From an uncultured Myxococcaceae bacterium (GTDB taxonomy: Bacteria; Myxococcota_A; Polyangia; Polyangiales; Ga0077539): a stretch of 64,000 nt of DNA. The notes beneath the pieces were generated by a model. It did no database searches. It was not told the origin of the DNA and saw nothing but the letters and a program-made list of their open reading frames with translations. Location of the stretch: positions 1-64,000 of the forward strand of contig CAMFHP010000016.1 in the NCBI GenBank assembly GCA_945952225.1, read 5' to 3'. Below, one piece after another: positions 36,869-45,256 of this stretch (position 1 is the first letter of the stretch; each line of letters begins with the position of its first letter). Position numbers and translations under genes: made by a program.

Positions 36869-38944
36869 TCACTCCTCTTCGCCGTAGATCGTGATCGCCG
36901 CGCCCGAGAGCGCGCGCGCCGCGAGGAGCCCCGACATCACCGCGGCCTCCATGCAGCCCACGTCGAGGGGCGTCGACGTCCAGTCGCCCGCGAGCGCGAG
37001 GTTCTCGACGCCCGACGCGCCCGGCGCGAGGCGGTGCTGCGTGGTGCCGGGGAGCGTGAGCACGTAGCGGTCCGAGCCCACGAGGCTCGCGTTGAAGAAC
37101 TGCGCTTCGAAGCGCGCCTCCGGCGTCTTGCGACCGGGCGCCACGAGCAGCGTCAGGTCGAGCGCATCGGGCGACCAGCGCATCCGGCCCGCGGGCCACA
37201 GGTGCCCCGACGCGTGACGCACCCACTCGGCGCTCATCTCCCGCACGCGCGCGTCTTCGGCCTTCTGCGCTTCGACGGTCTCGGCCCGTCCCCACGGCGC
37301 CTCGGGACGCGCCCCCGTGAGGTACGCGAGCGAGCCCGGCTTGAAGTTGTCGGGCCACGACTCCGACGGGATCACGTCGCTCATGTCGCCGTACGTGTCG
37401 AGCGGCGGAACGTACGCGCTCTGCCCCGGCGTCGGGAGCGTCCAGCCCAGCTCGGCGAGCGTCGGACGCATCCAGAGCTGCACGCCCAGCGTCGCGACGG
37501 TGTGCGCGTTGGAGACCATCTCCTTCCACCCCGGCACGCGCGCGACGAGGTCGTCGACGAGCTGCGCGAAGGCGCCGGGCGGCACGGCGAACACCACGTC
37601 GTCGAAGTCGCGTCCGCGGTGGAGCGTGCGCGCGCCCACGTCGGCCATGGGCCACACCGAGTGCAGGTTCGGACGCAGCCTGCGGAGCTCCTCGGCTTCG
37701 AAGAGCTGGTCGTAGAGGGGCTCGGTGGGGAAGCACGGCAGCCCGCGCACGTTCACCGTCGGTCGGTAGGGCGCGTGGTGCAGGTGCGCGCGCACGCCGA
37801 GCTCGATGCGCTCCACGCGCTTCGCGTCGTCGTCGAGCGTGAGGCGCCGCGCGGGCGAGAAGAACTCGAAGCGCACGCCGCGGGCCGAGAGCACCTCGTA
37901 GAGCGGCACAAACACGGTCTCGCCGAAGCCGTAGCGGGGCACAAAATCGAGCGCCCCCGTGTAGCCCGCGAAGAGGCGGAGCATGCCGCGCAGGCCCGCG
38001 CCCGCGGCGAGGCTCGGACGCCGACGGTCGCCCTCGACGAACGCGAACACCGCGCCGTACACGCCCTGGATCACCGCGCTGTTCGCGGCCTCGTCGCTCG
38101 CGCCGTGACGACGGAGCCACGCCACGAGGTCTTCGCCGTCGATGCTTCGAAAGCCCCGCGTGAGCACGTGGTCGGCGACGAGGCCGCGGAGCACGGCCAT
38201 CGCGAGGTCGACGAGGATCGCGAGGCGGCGGAACCACGGGGTCTCGCCTTCGAGGCGCTCGGCGAGCTCCTGGAACCACTGCGCGAAGGTCTGGAGCGCG
38301 GCGAGGGCGCGGTCGGCGGTCTCTTCGGCGGCCTCGACGATCCACGCGACGGCGCGACGGAGCAGGGCGAAGCCGCGGGCCTCGGGGTCGATGGCCTCGG
38401 AGACGCGCCCGGCGAAGGCGCTGAACCACGACGAGACCGTGTGCTCGGCCTCGCCCGCGGCGGCGCGCGCGGATTCGAAGACCGCTTCGAGGCGGTCGAC
38501 CATCACGGGGAGGAGGTCGCGCGTGCGGTGCGAGCCGGGGTTCTCGCCGGGGAGCGCGTCCCACGACGGGAGGGTGACGGGCCACGGGTGCCATCCGCCG
38601 TCGAACCAGTCTTGAAAGATGCCCGTGGCCGCGGGGCGAAAGAACGCCTTCGGATCGCGCGGCGGAACCATCTCCGCGTAGGTCTCTCGCAGCAGGGTGA
38701 AGGCGTTGTCGTAGAAGCCCATCCACACGTGGAGGCCGTGCTCCTCGTTGCGGTCGAAGTGCTGCGCGTTGCGCCCGCTGGTGCCCTTGCCGCCGAGGGT
38801 CCAGCCCTCGGTGTAGACCGTGACCTCGTAGCGCGCGCGGAGCGCCTCGGTGCCCGTCAGCGCGAAGGCCGCCGTGAGCCCGCTGATGCCGCCGCCGATC
38901 ACCGCGACGCGCCGCCGTCCACCCTCTGGAATTTCTTCGCTCAT
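36869..38944 (-). CDS. FAD-dependent oxidoreductase, amine-oxidase/phytoene-desaturase-like
   Basis: A 691-residue flavoprotein. The N-terminal dinucleotide-binding motif GGGISGLTAAFAL is intact, followed by the GGKGTSGRN segment typical of desaturase-like amine oxidases. The C-terminus has the FAD-closing motif NLALAGDWTSTPLDVGCMEAA. An extra helical insert of about 150 residues (around 160-310) makes it longer than phytoene desaturases. The substrate is unknown; desaturation or oxidation of an isoprenoid or polyketide is plausible. I start at the ATG at 38944. It is divergent from a lycopene-cyclase-domain gene, with 85 bases between. Confidence 0.78.
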   Translation of the reverse strand: MSEEIPEGGRRRVAVIGGGISGLTAAFALTGTEALRARYEVTVYTEGWTLGGKGTSGRNAQHFDRNEEHGLHVWMGFYDNAFTLLRETYAEMVPPRDPKAFFRPAATGIFQDWFDGGWHPWPVTLPSWDALPGENPGSHRTRDLLPVMVDRLEAVFESARAAAGEAEHTVSSWFSAFAGRVSEAIDPEARGFALLRRAVAWIVEAAEETADRALAALQTFAQWFQELAERLEGETPWFRRLAILVDLAMAVLRGLVADHVLTRGFRSIDGEDLVAWLRRHGASDEAANSAVIQGVYGAVFAFVEGDRRRPSLAAGAGLRGMLRLFAGYTGALDFVPRYGFGETVFVPLYEVLSARGVRFEFFSPARRLTLDDDAKRVERIELGVRAHLHHAPYRPTVNVRGLPCFPTEPLYDQLFEAEELRRLRPNLHSVWPMADVGARTLHRGRDFDDVVFAVPPGAFAQLVDDLVARVPGWKEMVSNAHTVATLGVQLWMRPTLAELGWTLPTPGQSAYVPPLDTYGDMSDVIPSESWPDNFKPGSLAYLTGARPEAPWGRAETVEAQKAEDARVREMSAEWVRHASGHLWPAGRMRWSPDALDLTLLVAPGRKTPEARFEAQFFNASLVGSDRYVLTLPGTTQHRLAPGASGVENLALAGDWTSTPLDVGCMEAAVMSGLLAARALSGAAITIYGEEE

Positions 38945-39029
38945 CGTGGCGCGGACCTTATCGCAGCGACTGCGGTTGCGGTGAGGCTCCGCCGTTGCTG
39001 TTGTCCACGAGGAGGACGCACCCGCCGCC

Positions 39030-40007
39030 ATGCACCCCGACCCGAGCGCCCGCACCGACCGACCGCAGCCCCCGCCGATTCCGCAGCCCCTCGCGATGCG
39101 CTACGTGCTCTGGGCCATCGCGGCCATCGTGCCCGCGGCCGTCGCCACGCTCTCGACCGCCACGACCGAGCGCCCGCGCGTGCCCGTCGCGTCGAACCCC
39201 ACGCCGCACGGCTACACCGTCTCGCTCCTGCTCTTTCTCGTGCCCTCGGCGATGATGCTCGCCTCGCTGCGCAGCGACGCGGGCTTTCGCGAGCGCACGC
39301 GGGCGTGGGCCCTCACGCTGGCCGTGCTCGTGCCGCAGGGATTTCTCCTCGACCTCCTCGGGGCGAGCAGCTTCTTCACCTTCGACAACCTCGCCGCGAC
39401 GATGGGGGTGATGGTGCCCGTCGTCGGCGGCCGCGTGCCCATCGAGGAGTTCCTCTTCTATGCGCTGGGCTTCGTGGCGATCCTCATGGGCTACCTCTGG
39501 TTCGCCGAGGTGTGGATGCCCCAGCCGAGGCTCCTCGGGCCGCCGCGCCATCGCTCGCTCGTGTCGATGGGCTTCTCGCCGTGGTCGCTCGTGTGGGGCC
39601 TCGCGCTCATCGTCGGGGGATGGGCGTTCAAGCGCTTCGTGACCCACGGGGCCGCGGGATTCCCGTGCTACTTCGCGACGCTGGTGCTCGTGGCCTTCGT
39701 GCCCACGGTGGCCTTTCTGCGCGTGGTGATGTGGCGCATCCACTGGCGGTCGTTCCTCGTGACGGGAACGATGCTCGTCTCCGTGAGCATGCTCTGGGAG
39801 GGCACCATGGCCTCGCCCTACCAGTGGTGGAACTACAACCCCCACCACATGCTCGGCGTGACCTTCAACGCCTGGTCGGCGCTGCCCGTCGAGGCCGTGC
39901 TCGTGTGGTTCGCGGTGCTCTGGGCCACCGTGGTGTGGTTCGAGGTGATCACCCTGTACCTCGAACGCCGCGAGGCCCGCACCGACGACCCGGTGATCGA
40001 ACCCTGA
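39030..40007 (+). CDS. Integral membrane protein with lycopene-cyclase-type domain
   Basis: A 325-residue polytopic protein with about seven hydrophobic segments. The motif PIEEFLFYALGF (near residue 140) is the PxEE box of the heterodimeric or fused lycopene beta-cyclase family (CrtYc/CrtYd, CarR), and a second related box LPVEAVLVWF occurs near residue 280, as in fused two-repeat cyclases. It could cyclise a linear isoprenoid end, but other members have unknown substrates. The first 22 residues are a Pro-rich tail. It is divergent from the FAD oxidoreductase, which supports a joint isoprenoid role (inference). Confidence 0.72.
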   Translation: MHPDPSARTDRPQPPPIPQPLAMRYVLWAIAAIVPAAVATLSTATTERPRVPVASNPTPHGYTVSLLLFLVPSAMMLASLRSDAGFRERTRAWALTLAVLVPQGFLLDLLGASSFFTFDNLAATMGVMVPVVGGRVPIEEFLFYALGFVAILMGYLWFAEVWMPQPRLLGPPRHRSLVSMGFSPWSLVWGLALIVGGWAFKRFVTHGAAGFPCYFATLVLVAFVPTVAFLRVVMWRIHWRSFLVTGTMLVSVSMLWEGTMASPYQWWNYNPHHMLGVTFNAWSALPVEAVLVWFAVLWATVVWFEVITLYLERREARTDDPVIEP

Positions 40008-40171
40008 GCAGCGATCGCTACGGCGCGGTTCACGGTGCTGCCGCCACACACCGATGACGGAGATCAGAGGGACGCGCTGCCCCCGTTGGGCCGCGTGCCG
40101 ACGCAGCGTCCCTCCCCGCGCAGTCCCCTTCGTTTCACGTCTCCCACCCCGTCGAGAGAGCAACACCCACG

Positions 40172-41093
40172 ATGTCACTCCCACAGACCAAGGCCGGATG
40201 GATCGGGTATGGCTGGGGCACCGTCGATGTCAGCGCCAACGACGTGCCCATGGATCGCGCCCAGGTCGCGCGCCGCCTCGTGCGCGTGATCGACGACCCC
40301 GCGTGGCGACCGCCCGTGCTGCCCGAGGTGGCCGCGCGGCTCGTCGACATGACCCGACGCTCGAACGTGGGCATCGCCGAGGTGGCGCAGGTGCTCATGC
40401 GCGACGCCACGCTCGCCGCGCAGCTCATGCGACGGGCCAACGTCGGCGACGTACGCGGGCACGGGCAAGGTGCAGACGGTCCGCGATGCGGCCGCGCGCG
40501 TGGGCCTCGACGGCGTGCGCAACGTGGCCCTCGAGATCGCCATGTCGATGCGGATCTTTCGCGCCGAGGGATACCAGCCCATCGCCGACGCCCTGCGCGT
40601 GCACTCCGTGGCGACGGCGCACCTCGCGTCGCTCGTGTGTCGGTACACCGCGATGCCCGCGGCGCAGGCGTTTCTGTGCGGGCTCCTCGCCGACGTGGGC
40701 CTCGCCGTGGGGCTCATGGTGCTCGGCGAGGGGTCGCGCGACCAGCGCAGGCCCGACCTCTCGTACGTGTGGCCCTCGCTCGTCGAGATCCACGAGGGGC
40801 TTTCGGCCCGCGTCGCGAAGCACTGGAACCTCGACGACGACACCGTGCTCGTGCTCGCCAACCACCACAAGCTCCGCGTGGGCAACGTGGTGCACCCGCT
40901 CGCCGCCGTGGTGCTCGTGGGGTCGTCGCTCGCCGAGGCGCTGGGCCATCCGTTTCCGAGCCCGCCCGACGCCACCGCCGTGCCCATGGATCACCTCGCC
41001 GTCCCCGCCCGCGAGGCCCTCGGCCTGACCGACCGGCAGATGGAGCTCCTCGCCGTCGAGGGCCAGCGGCTCCTCCACGACATCGCGCTCTGA
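40172..41093 (+). pseudogene. HDOD-domain protein interrupted by a one-base frameshift
   Basis: The two halves together form one HDOD domain of about 306 residues. The first half (frame of 40172) ends in LMRRAN. The second half, in the next frame from 40443, reads SATYAGTGKVQTVRDAAARVG, exactly the canonical ANSAxYAxxGxVxTV continuation. One extra base, the G at 40442 or its neighbour, breaks the frame. Later motifs are normal (HSVATAHLASLV, FLCGLLADVG). HDOD proteins are non-enzymatic relatives of HD phosphohydrolases used in bacterial signalling. It is either a real pseudogene or a sequencing error. It lies 164 bases after the cyclase-domain gene and next to the sensory cluster. Confidence 0.75.
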
Positions 41094-41113
41094 ACGCCGC
41101 ACGCGACGCACCG

Positions 41114-41141
41114 TTGTGACCGCGCGCGGTGCAGGTATTGT
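41114..41141 (+). promoter_or_regulatory. Promoter of the Cys-rich lipoprotein gene
   Basis: TTGTGA (41114-41119) and TATTGT (41136-41141) are separated by 16 bases. The start would be near 41148, about 3 bases before the GTG at 41151, so the mRNA is likely almost leaderless. Confidence 0.4.
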
Positions 41142-41150
41142 CGTCGCATC

Positions 41151-43055
41151 GTGCGTCGGGCCGCGCCGTCTCCCACCCTCCTGTGCGCGTCCCTCGCGGC
41201 CGTGGCGCTCTCGGCCTGCGCCGACGGCAGCAGCGTGCTGGGACCGCGCTTCGACGCCACGATGACCGCCGTCGATGCGGCGACCGACCACGCCGACGAT
41301 TTCACCCCGCCCACCCTCGACCGCCCGCGCACCGACGTCTCGACCTCCGATGTGACCGCAGGCTGCGACGACGACCGCGGCTGCCCCCGCGGCCAGCGCT
41401 GCCTCCAGGGGCGGTGCAGCGAAGACGTGTGCCTCGCGTCGGAGACCCCGTGCGGCGCCGACCGCTGCGACATGCGCTGCGTGCCCGTGCGCGACCTCTG
41501 CGCCGACGTGCGCTGCAACGGCAACGAGACCTGCTTCGCGGGACGCTGCGTGGCCGGGTGCTTCCCTGCGCCCTGCGCGGGCATCACGTGTGCGGCGGGT
41601 CAGTTCTGCGACGACACCACGGGACGCTGCACGCGCGTGACGCCGTGCCCGGGACGCTGCGCCGACGGGTTCACCTGCCACGTGCGTTGCACCCCGCGCT
41701 CGGCCTGCGACGGCGTGGCGTGCGGCGCCGACGAGGTGTGCGCCGAGGGCCGCTGCGTGCCCAACCCCTGCGCGCGGGTCTCGTGTCCTGCGGGCGCGCT
41801 CTGCGTCGACGGACGCTGCGTGCCCACGTGCGGCTGCGACCCGCCGTGCACGCGCTCGCCCCGCGACCGATGTGTCGTGGGCCGTTGCCAGTGCGACCGG
41901 CTCTGCCAGGCCGACACCCCCTGCGGCACCGACGACGGCTGCGGCGGGCGTTGTGTGGGCCCCTGCCCCAACCCCTTCGCGACCTGCGATCCCGTGTTGT
42001 TCTCGTGCGCGTGCACCAACCGCTGCACGCCGCTCAGCGCGTGCGGCGAAGACGACGGCTGCGGCGGGCGATGCAGCTCGGGATGCGGCGTGGGCGAGCG
42101 CTGCGACACCGCCCTCCGTCGCTGCATCTGCGTGTCGCGGTGTCCGCCGGGGGAGCGCGCGCTGGAGGTTCCCTGCGGCGAGGTGGTGGCCAACGAGTGC
42201 GAGGGCGCGCCGCCGTGCGGCGTGGGCCTCGCGTGCGCCGCGGGTCAGGTCTGCAACGTCGAAGCGCGCCGCTGCGAGTGCGCGGGATCGGGCTGCGAGC
42301 CGCCCGGTGACGGAAGCATGCCCATGCCCGAAGACGCCTCCGCGGGCGGTGGTGACGGCGGCGGCCTCGGCGGGTGCCCGGCGCTCTCGCTCCCCTGCTC
42401 GGGGCGCTGCGCGGCCGTGATGACCGACCCGGCGAACTGCGGCGCGTGCGGCGCGCGATGCCCCTCGGGCACCACGTGTTCGGGCGGCATGTGCCGCTGC
42501 CCGTCGCCCTTCACCCTCTGCGGCGACCGCTGCGTGAGCCTCACGACGGACCCCGAGAACTGCGGCGCCTGCGGCACCCTCTGCACCGGCCGCACGAGCT
42601 GTGACAGCGGGCGGTGCCAGTGCATCCCCGCGTGCCTCGTCGACCCGAACTCCGTCGCGTGCGGCACCGAGCTGGCGAACGCGTGTCCGGGCGGTCCGTC
42701 GTGCGGCGTGGGCCGCGCGTGCGCGTCGGGCGAGGTCTGCGACACGACCCTCCGTCGATGCGTGTGCGTGCCGCGGTGTCCGCCGGGCGTTCGTTGCGGC
42801 ACCGCCGACGGTTGCGGCGGTCAGTGCGCCGGGGCCTGCGACACGGGCACGTGCACGCGCGACAGCGTCGACGCGCGACGGTACTTCTGCTCCGAGGCGA
42901 GCTGCGTGAGCGGGTGCCGCTGCGACGAGGTCTGCGCCTCGAACCGCTGCGTGCCCATCACCTGCGCGAGCGGCGACCGACCGTGCCCGTGCCAGTGCTG
43001 CCCCGCGGGGCAGATGTGCGTGGGCGGGACAGCGTGCGTCCCCATTCCGCCCTGA
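41151..43055 (+). CDS. Cysteine-rich repeat lipoprotein
   Basis: A 634-residue secreted lipoprotein with roughly a hundred cysteines. The signal peptide ends in a VALSAC lipobox. A short acidic linker is followed by repeats of two kinds: CGADEVCAEGRC-type EGF-like knots and TDPxNCGACGxxCxxG units (around residues 425-480). A Gly/Ser/Met-rich break near residue 395 splits the chain in two. Such proteins are common on the outside of myxobacteria and are sometimes misnamed tryptophan synthase alpha chain. The disulphides probably make a rigid surface stalk or adhesin (inference). The start is the GTG at 41151. Confidence 0.8.
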   Translation: MRRAAPSPTLLCASLAAVALSACADGSSVLGPRFDATMTAVDAATDHADDFTPPTLDRPRTDVSTSDVTAGCDDDRGCPRGQRCLQGRCSEDVCLASETPCGADRCDMRCVPVRDLCADVRCNGNETCFAGRCVAGCFPAPCAGITCAAGQFCDDTTGRCTRVTPCPGRCADGFTCHVRCTPRSACDGVACGADEVCAEGRCVPNPCARVSCPAGALCVDGRCVPTCGCDPPCTRSPRDRCVVGRCQCDRLCQADTPCGTDDGCGGRCVGPCPNPFATCDPVLFSCACTNRCTPLSACGEDDGCGGRCSSGCGVGERCDTALRRCICVSRCPPGERALEVPCGEVVANECEGAPPCGVGLACAAGQVCNVEARRCECAGSGCEPPGDGSMPMPEDASAGGGDGGGLGGCPALSLPCSGRCAAVMTDPANCGACGARCPSGTTCSGGMCRCPSPFTLCGDRCVSLTTDPENCGACGTLCTGRTSCDSGRCQCIPACLVDPNSVACGTELANACPGGPSCGVGRACASGEVCDTTLRRCVCVPRCPPGVRCGTADGCGGQCAGACDTGTCTRDSVDARRYFCSEASCVSGCRCDEVCASNRCVPITCASGDRPCPCQCCPAGQMCVGGTACVPIPP

Positions 43056-43314
43056 AAACGCCGCGTCACCCGCTTGACGTTGGGTTCTCTGGCGCTGTCA
43101 GCGCGATGACACCCGTCGACCTTTGACAGGCTTGCACAAAGCGCCTCGGTTGTAGGGCTTCTGTGCAATCGGAAGGGGCGGGCGCACAGACCGTTGTCGT
43201 CCGCGATGTGCTCAGGGGAGCGCAGCGTTTCGGGCGGTTCGCACCCGCCACACAACGCCGCGGCGCGCAGGTGGGACGAGCCTTCGCGAGGCGGCGAGGA
43301 GGAGGCCGACGGTC
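43056..43314. promoter_or_regulatory. Upstream region of the PYP gene with palindrome and TTGACA
   Basis: This 259-base gap has no gene. It holds a perfect 13-base palindrome (43092-43104, GCGCTG-T-CAGCGC), which may be an operator or the terminator of the lipoprotein gene, and a consensus TTGACA at 43123-43128. No good -10 lies at the right distance, so the promoter is uncertain. A strong ribosome-binding site (GAGGAGGAGG, 43296-43305) sits 9 bases before the PYP start. Confidence 0.35.
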
Positions 43315-43683
43315 ATGTCTTTTGTCGACGCAGCGCTTCTGAACAACCTCGACGTGTTGGGCCGCGATCAGGCCAACGCGGCGCCGTATGGGGTCATCAA
43401 GGTCGACGACTCGGGCGTCGTGCAGCTCTACAACAAGTGGGAGGCCGACATGGCGGGGGTGCCGGTCGGCTCGGCGGAGGGGAAGAACTTCTTCACGCAG
43501 GTGGCGCCGTGCACGAACAACCGCCTCGTGCTCGGGCGCTTCAAGGAAGGCGTCGCGAAGGGCGAGCTCGATGCCGAGTTCAACTACACGTTCACCTACA
43601 AGATGAAGCCCACGAACGTGGGCATCCGGATGTTCCGCCACAAGCCGTCGCGCACGAACTGGATCTTCGTCACGAAGCGCTGA
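43315..43683 (+). CDS. pyp: Photoactive yellow protein (PYP) homologue
   Basis: A 122-residue single PAS domain that matches PYP over its full length. The chromophore Cys is kept as Cys66 in VAPCTN, within the diagnostic GKNFFTQVAPCT. The phenolate-binding residues are also kept as Tyr39 and Glu43 (QLYNKWE). The positions of Thr50 and Arg52 in Halorhodospira PYP are Ala47 and Val49, which could shift the spectrum or photocycle. The C-terminal half (FKEGVAKGELDAEFNYTFTYKM) is also typical. The family binds p-coumaric acid by a thioester and senses blue light. It has a strong ribosome-binding site and heads the sensory cluster. Confidence 0.85.
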   Translation: MSFVDAALLNNLDVLGRDQANAAPYGVIKVDDSGVVQLYNKWEADMAGVPVGSAEGKNFFTQVAPCTNNRLVLGRFKEGVAKGELDAEFNYTFTYKMKPTNVGIRMFRHKPSRTNWIFVTKR

Positions 43684-43810
43684 GCGAGACCGCTGTCGAC
43701 GACGCGCGCACCGGGGACGCCACGGCGACCCGCGCACGACGCGACGGAGCCAATTCAACGACTGCTTCCGCGTGCGGCAACGGCCGCGCGCACACGGTGA
43801 GGACTGAACG

Positions 43811-45256
43811 ATGGAGACCCTGCGTGAACGACTGCTGAGTGCCCTCGACGACTCGCTGCTCGACCGCGTCGAGCCGATGATCGCCGAGGCCGAACTGCCG
43901 GCCGAACTGGTAGAGCCCGTGCGGGCCTACACGGCCGCCAAGATCGAGGCGCTGCGCGAATTCGCGAATGCGCTGAGCGAACCCGAAGACGAAGACGAGC
44001 TCTACCGCTCCACCGCGTACTGGTGGCTCGAACTCAAGAACGAGTGGGTGCGGTTCAATCAGGTGACGCAGTACCGGCTGATCCGCTTCGGCGAGACCAC
44101 CCCGATGCTCTTCGCCAAGGGCGCCGTGTGCCAGGAGGTGCTCGGCCGCGTCGAGCAGGTGATCCTGCCGCGCGACCTCGCCACCCTCAACGACCTCTGG
44201 AGCGAGCCGCTCGTCGTGGGACGCCGCGACCTTGCGCAGCTCCGCACGTTCCTCGACCACCACAAGGCCTCCGTGGCCCGCATCGACCACCTCATGGTGT
44301 CGGCGGCGGACACGTACGCCCACCTCGCGCAGATGGCCGACCGCGCCGTCGTGCCCGAGAGCCGCGACGAGGTGAAGTCCCTCCTCGGGCGCTACGAGCG
44401 CGAGCTCGCGTCGCTCCACGATGACATGCAGCAGATCTTGAGCGTCGACCTCGCCGTCGCGTGGCGCGACATCGAGGCCAGGGTCTACGCCGAGAGCGAG
44501 TCCGCGGGCGTGCGCGCCCAGGTGCTCGCGCCCGGTGCGTCCTTCGGCCTCGACGCCCGCGTGCTGCCCGACGTGGCCGACCTCACCGTCGCCGCCGCCA
44601 GGGTGCTCCTCGCCTGCGCCGAGAGCGCCGAGGCCCGCATGGCCGCCAACAAGACCGCCCACTCCTCGCTCTTCTGCGACGTGAGCGAGCGCGAGCGCGA
44701 CCTCGTCATCGAGGTGCGCGACACGGGCTCCGGCGACATCGACAAGCGCATCGCCGCGGGTGAGCCCGTGACCGAGGCGTGGCAGGCGCTCCAGCAGCGC
44801 GCCGCGCGCGTCGGCGCCGTCGTGGGCCTCGCGTGTGTGCCCGGCGAGTCCAACGCCGTCACCGTGACCCTGCCCCAGCACCGCGCGGGCAAGGTCGACG
44901 AGCTCATCGCCGTCGAGACCAGCGGACGTCGCACCTTCGTGCGCAGCGCGTGGGTGCGCTCCATCCACGGCGGCGACGCGCCCGAAGGGGCCATCGACCT
45001 CCGCAGCGACGCGTCGGTGCCCGGCGTGGTGCTCGACGTGGCGCTCCCCTCGGGCGCCGTGGTGGCCGCGCGCATCGACCGCGCGGGACCGCAGGTGCGC
45101 ACGCTGGTGCTCCCGGCCACCGCGGCGGAGGAGCCGTCGTTCCTCGCGTACGACGCGGCGGTCTTCGTGGGCGGCGCGTTCGTGCCCGTGCTCGGCGAGC
45201 GCAACCTCCTCGCGGGCGCGGCGGCCAACGAGTCCGACGCGGCGCTGGTGGCGTGA
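43811..45256 (+). CDS. Degenerate CheA-like protein
   Basis: A 481-residue protein I read as a worn-down histidine-kinase relative. Residues 1-210 are helical, including a possible dimerisation coiled coil. The section at about 255-360 follows the HATPase fold: DTGSGDIDKRI fits the G1 box (DxGxGI) and AARVGAVVGLACVPGESNAVTVTLP fits its last strands, but the N-box and G2 box are lost. The last 120 residues (VETSGRRTFVRSAWVRSI onward) resemble a CheW-like P5 domain. It is probably inactive as a kinase and may be a scaffold. Its stop overlaps the next start (TGATG). Confidence 0.6.
   Translation: METLRERLLSALDDSLLDRVEPMIAEAELPAELVEPVRAYTAAKIEALREFANALSEPEDEDELYRSTAYWWLELKNEWVRFNQVTQYRLIRFGETTPMLFAKGAVCQEVLGRVEQVILPRDLATLNDLWSEPLVVGRRDLAQLRTFLDHHKASVARIDHLMVSAADTYAHLAQMADRAVVPESRDEVKSLLGRYERELASLHDDMQQILSVDLAVAWRDIEARVYAESESAGVRAQVLAPGASFGLDARVLPDVADLTVAAARVLLACAESAEARMAANKTAHSSLFCDVSERERDLVIEVRDTGSGDIDKRIAAGEPVTEAWQALQQRAARVGAVVGLACVPGESNAVTVTLPQHRAGKVDELIAVETSGRRTFVRSAWVRSIHGGDAPEGAIDLRSDASVPGVVLDVALPSGAVVAARIDRAGPQVRTLVLPATAAEEPSFLAYDAAVFVGGAFVPVLGERNLLAGAAANESDAALVA

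Noticed and set aside
40430-40480. Programmed ribosomal frameshift in the HDOD gene
   Set aside because: There is no slippery heptamer or downstream pseudoknot, and the family has no such mechanism. A one-base indel explains it better.
41151-43055. Tryptophan synthase alpha-chain identity for the Cys-rich protein
   Set aside because: This is a known mislabel for such proteins; no TIM-barrel motif is present.
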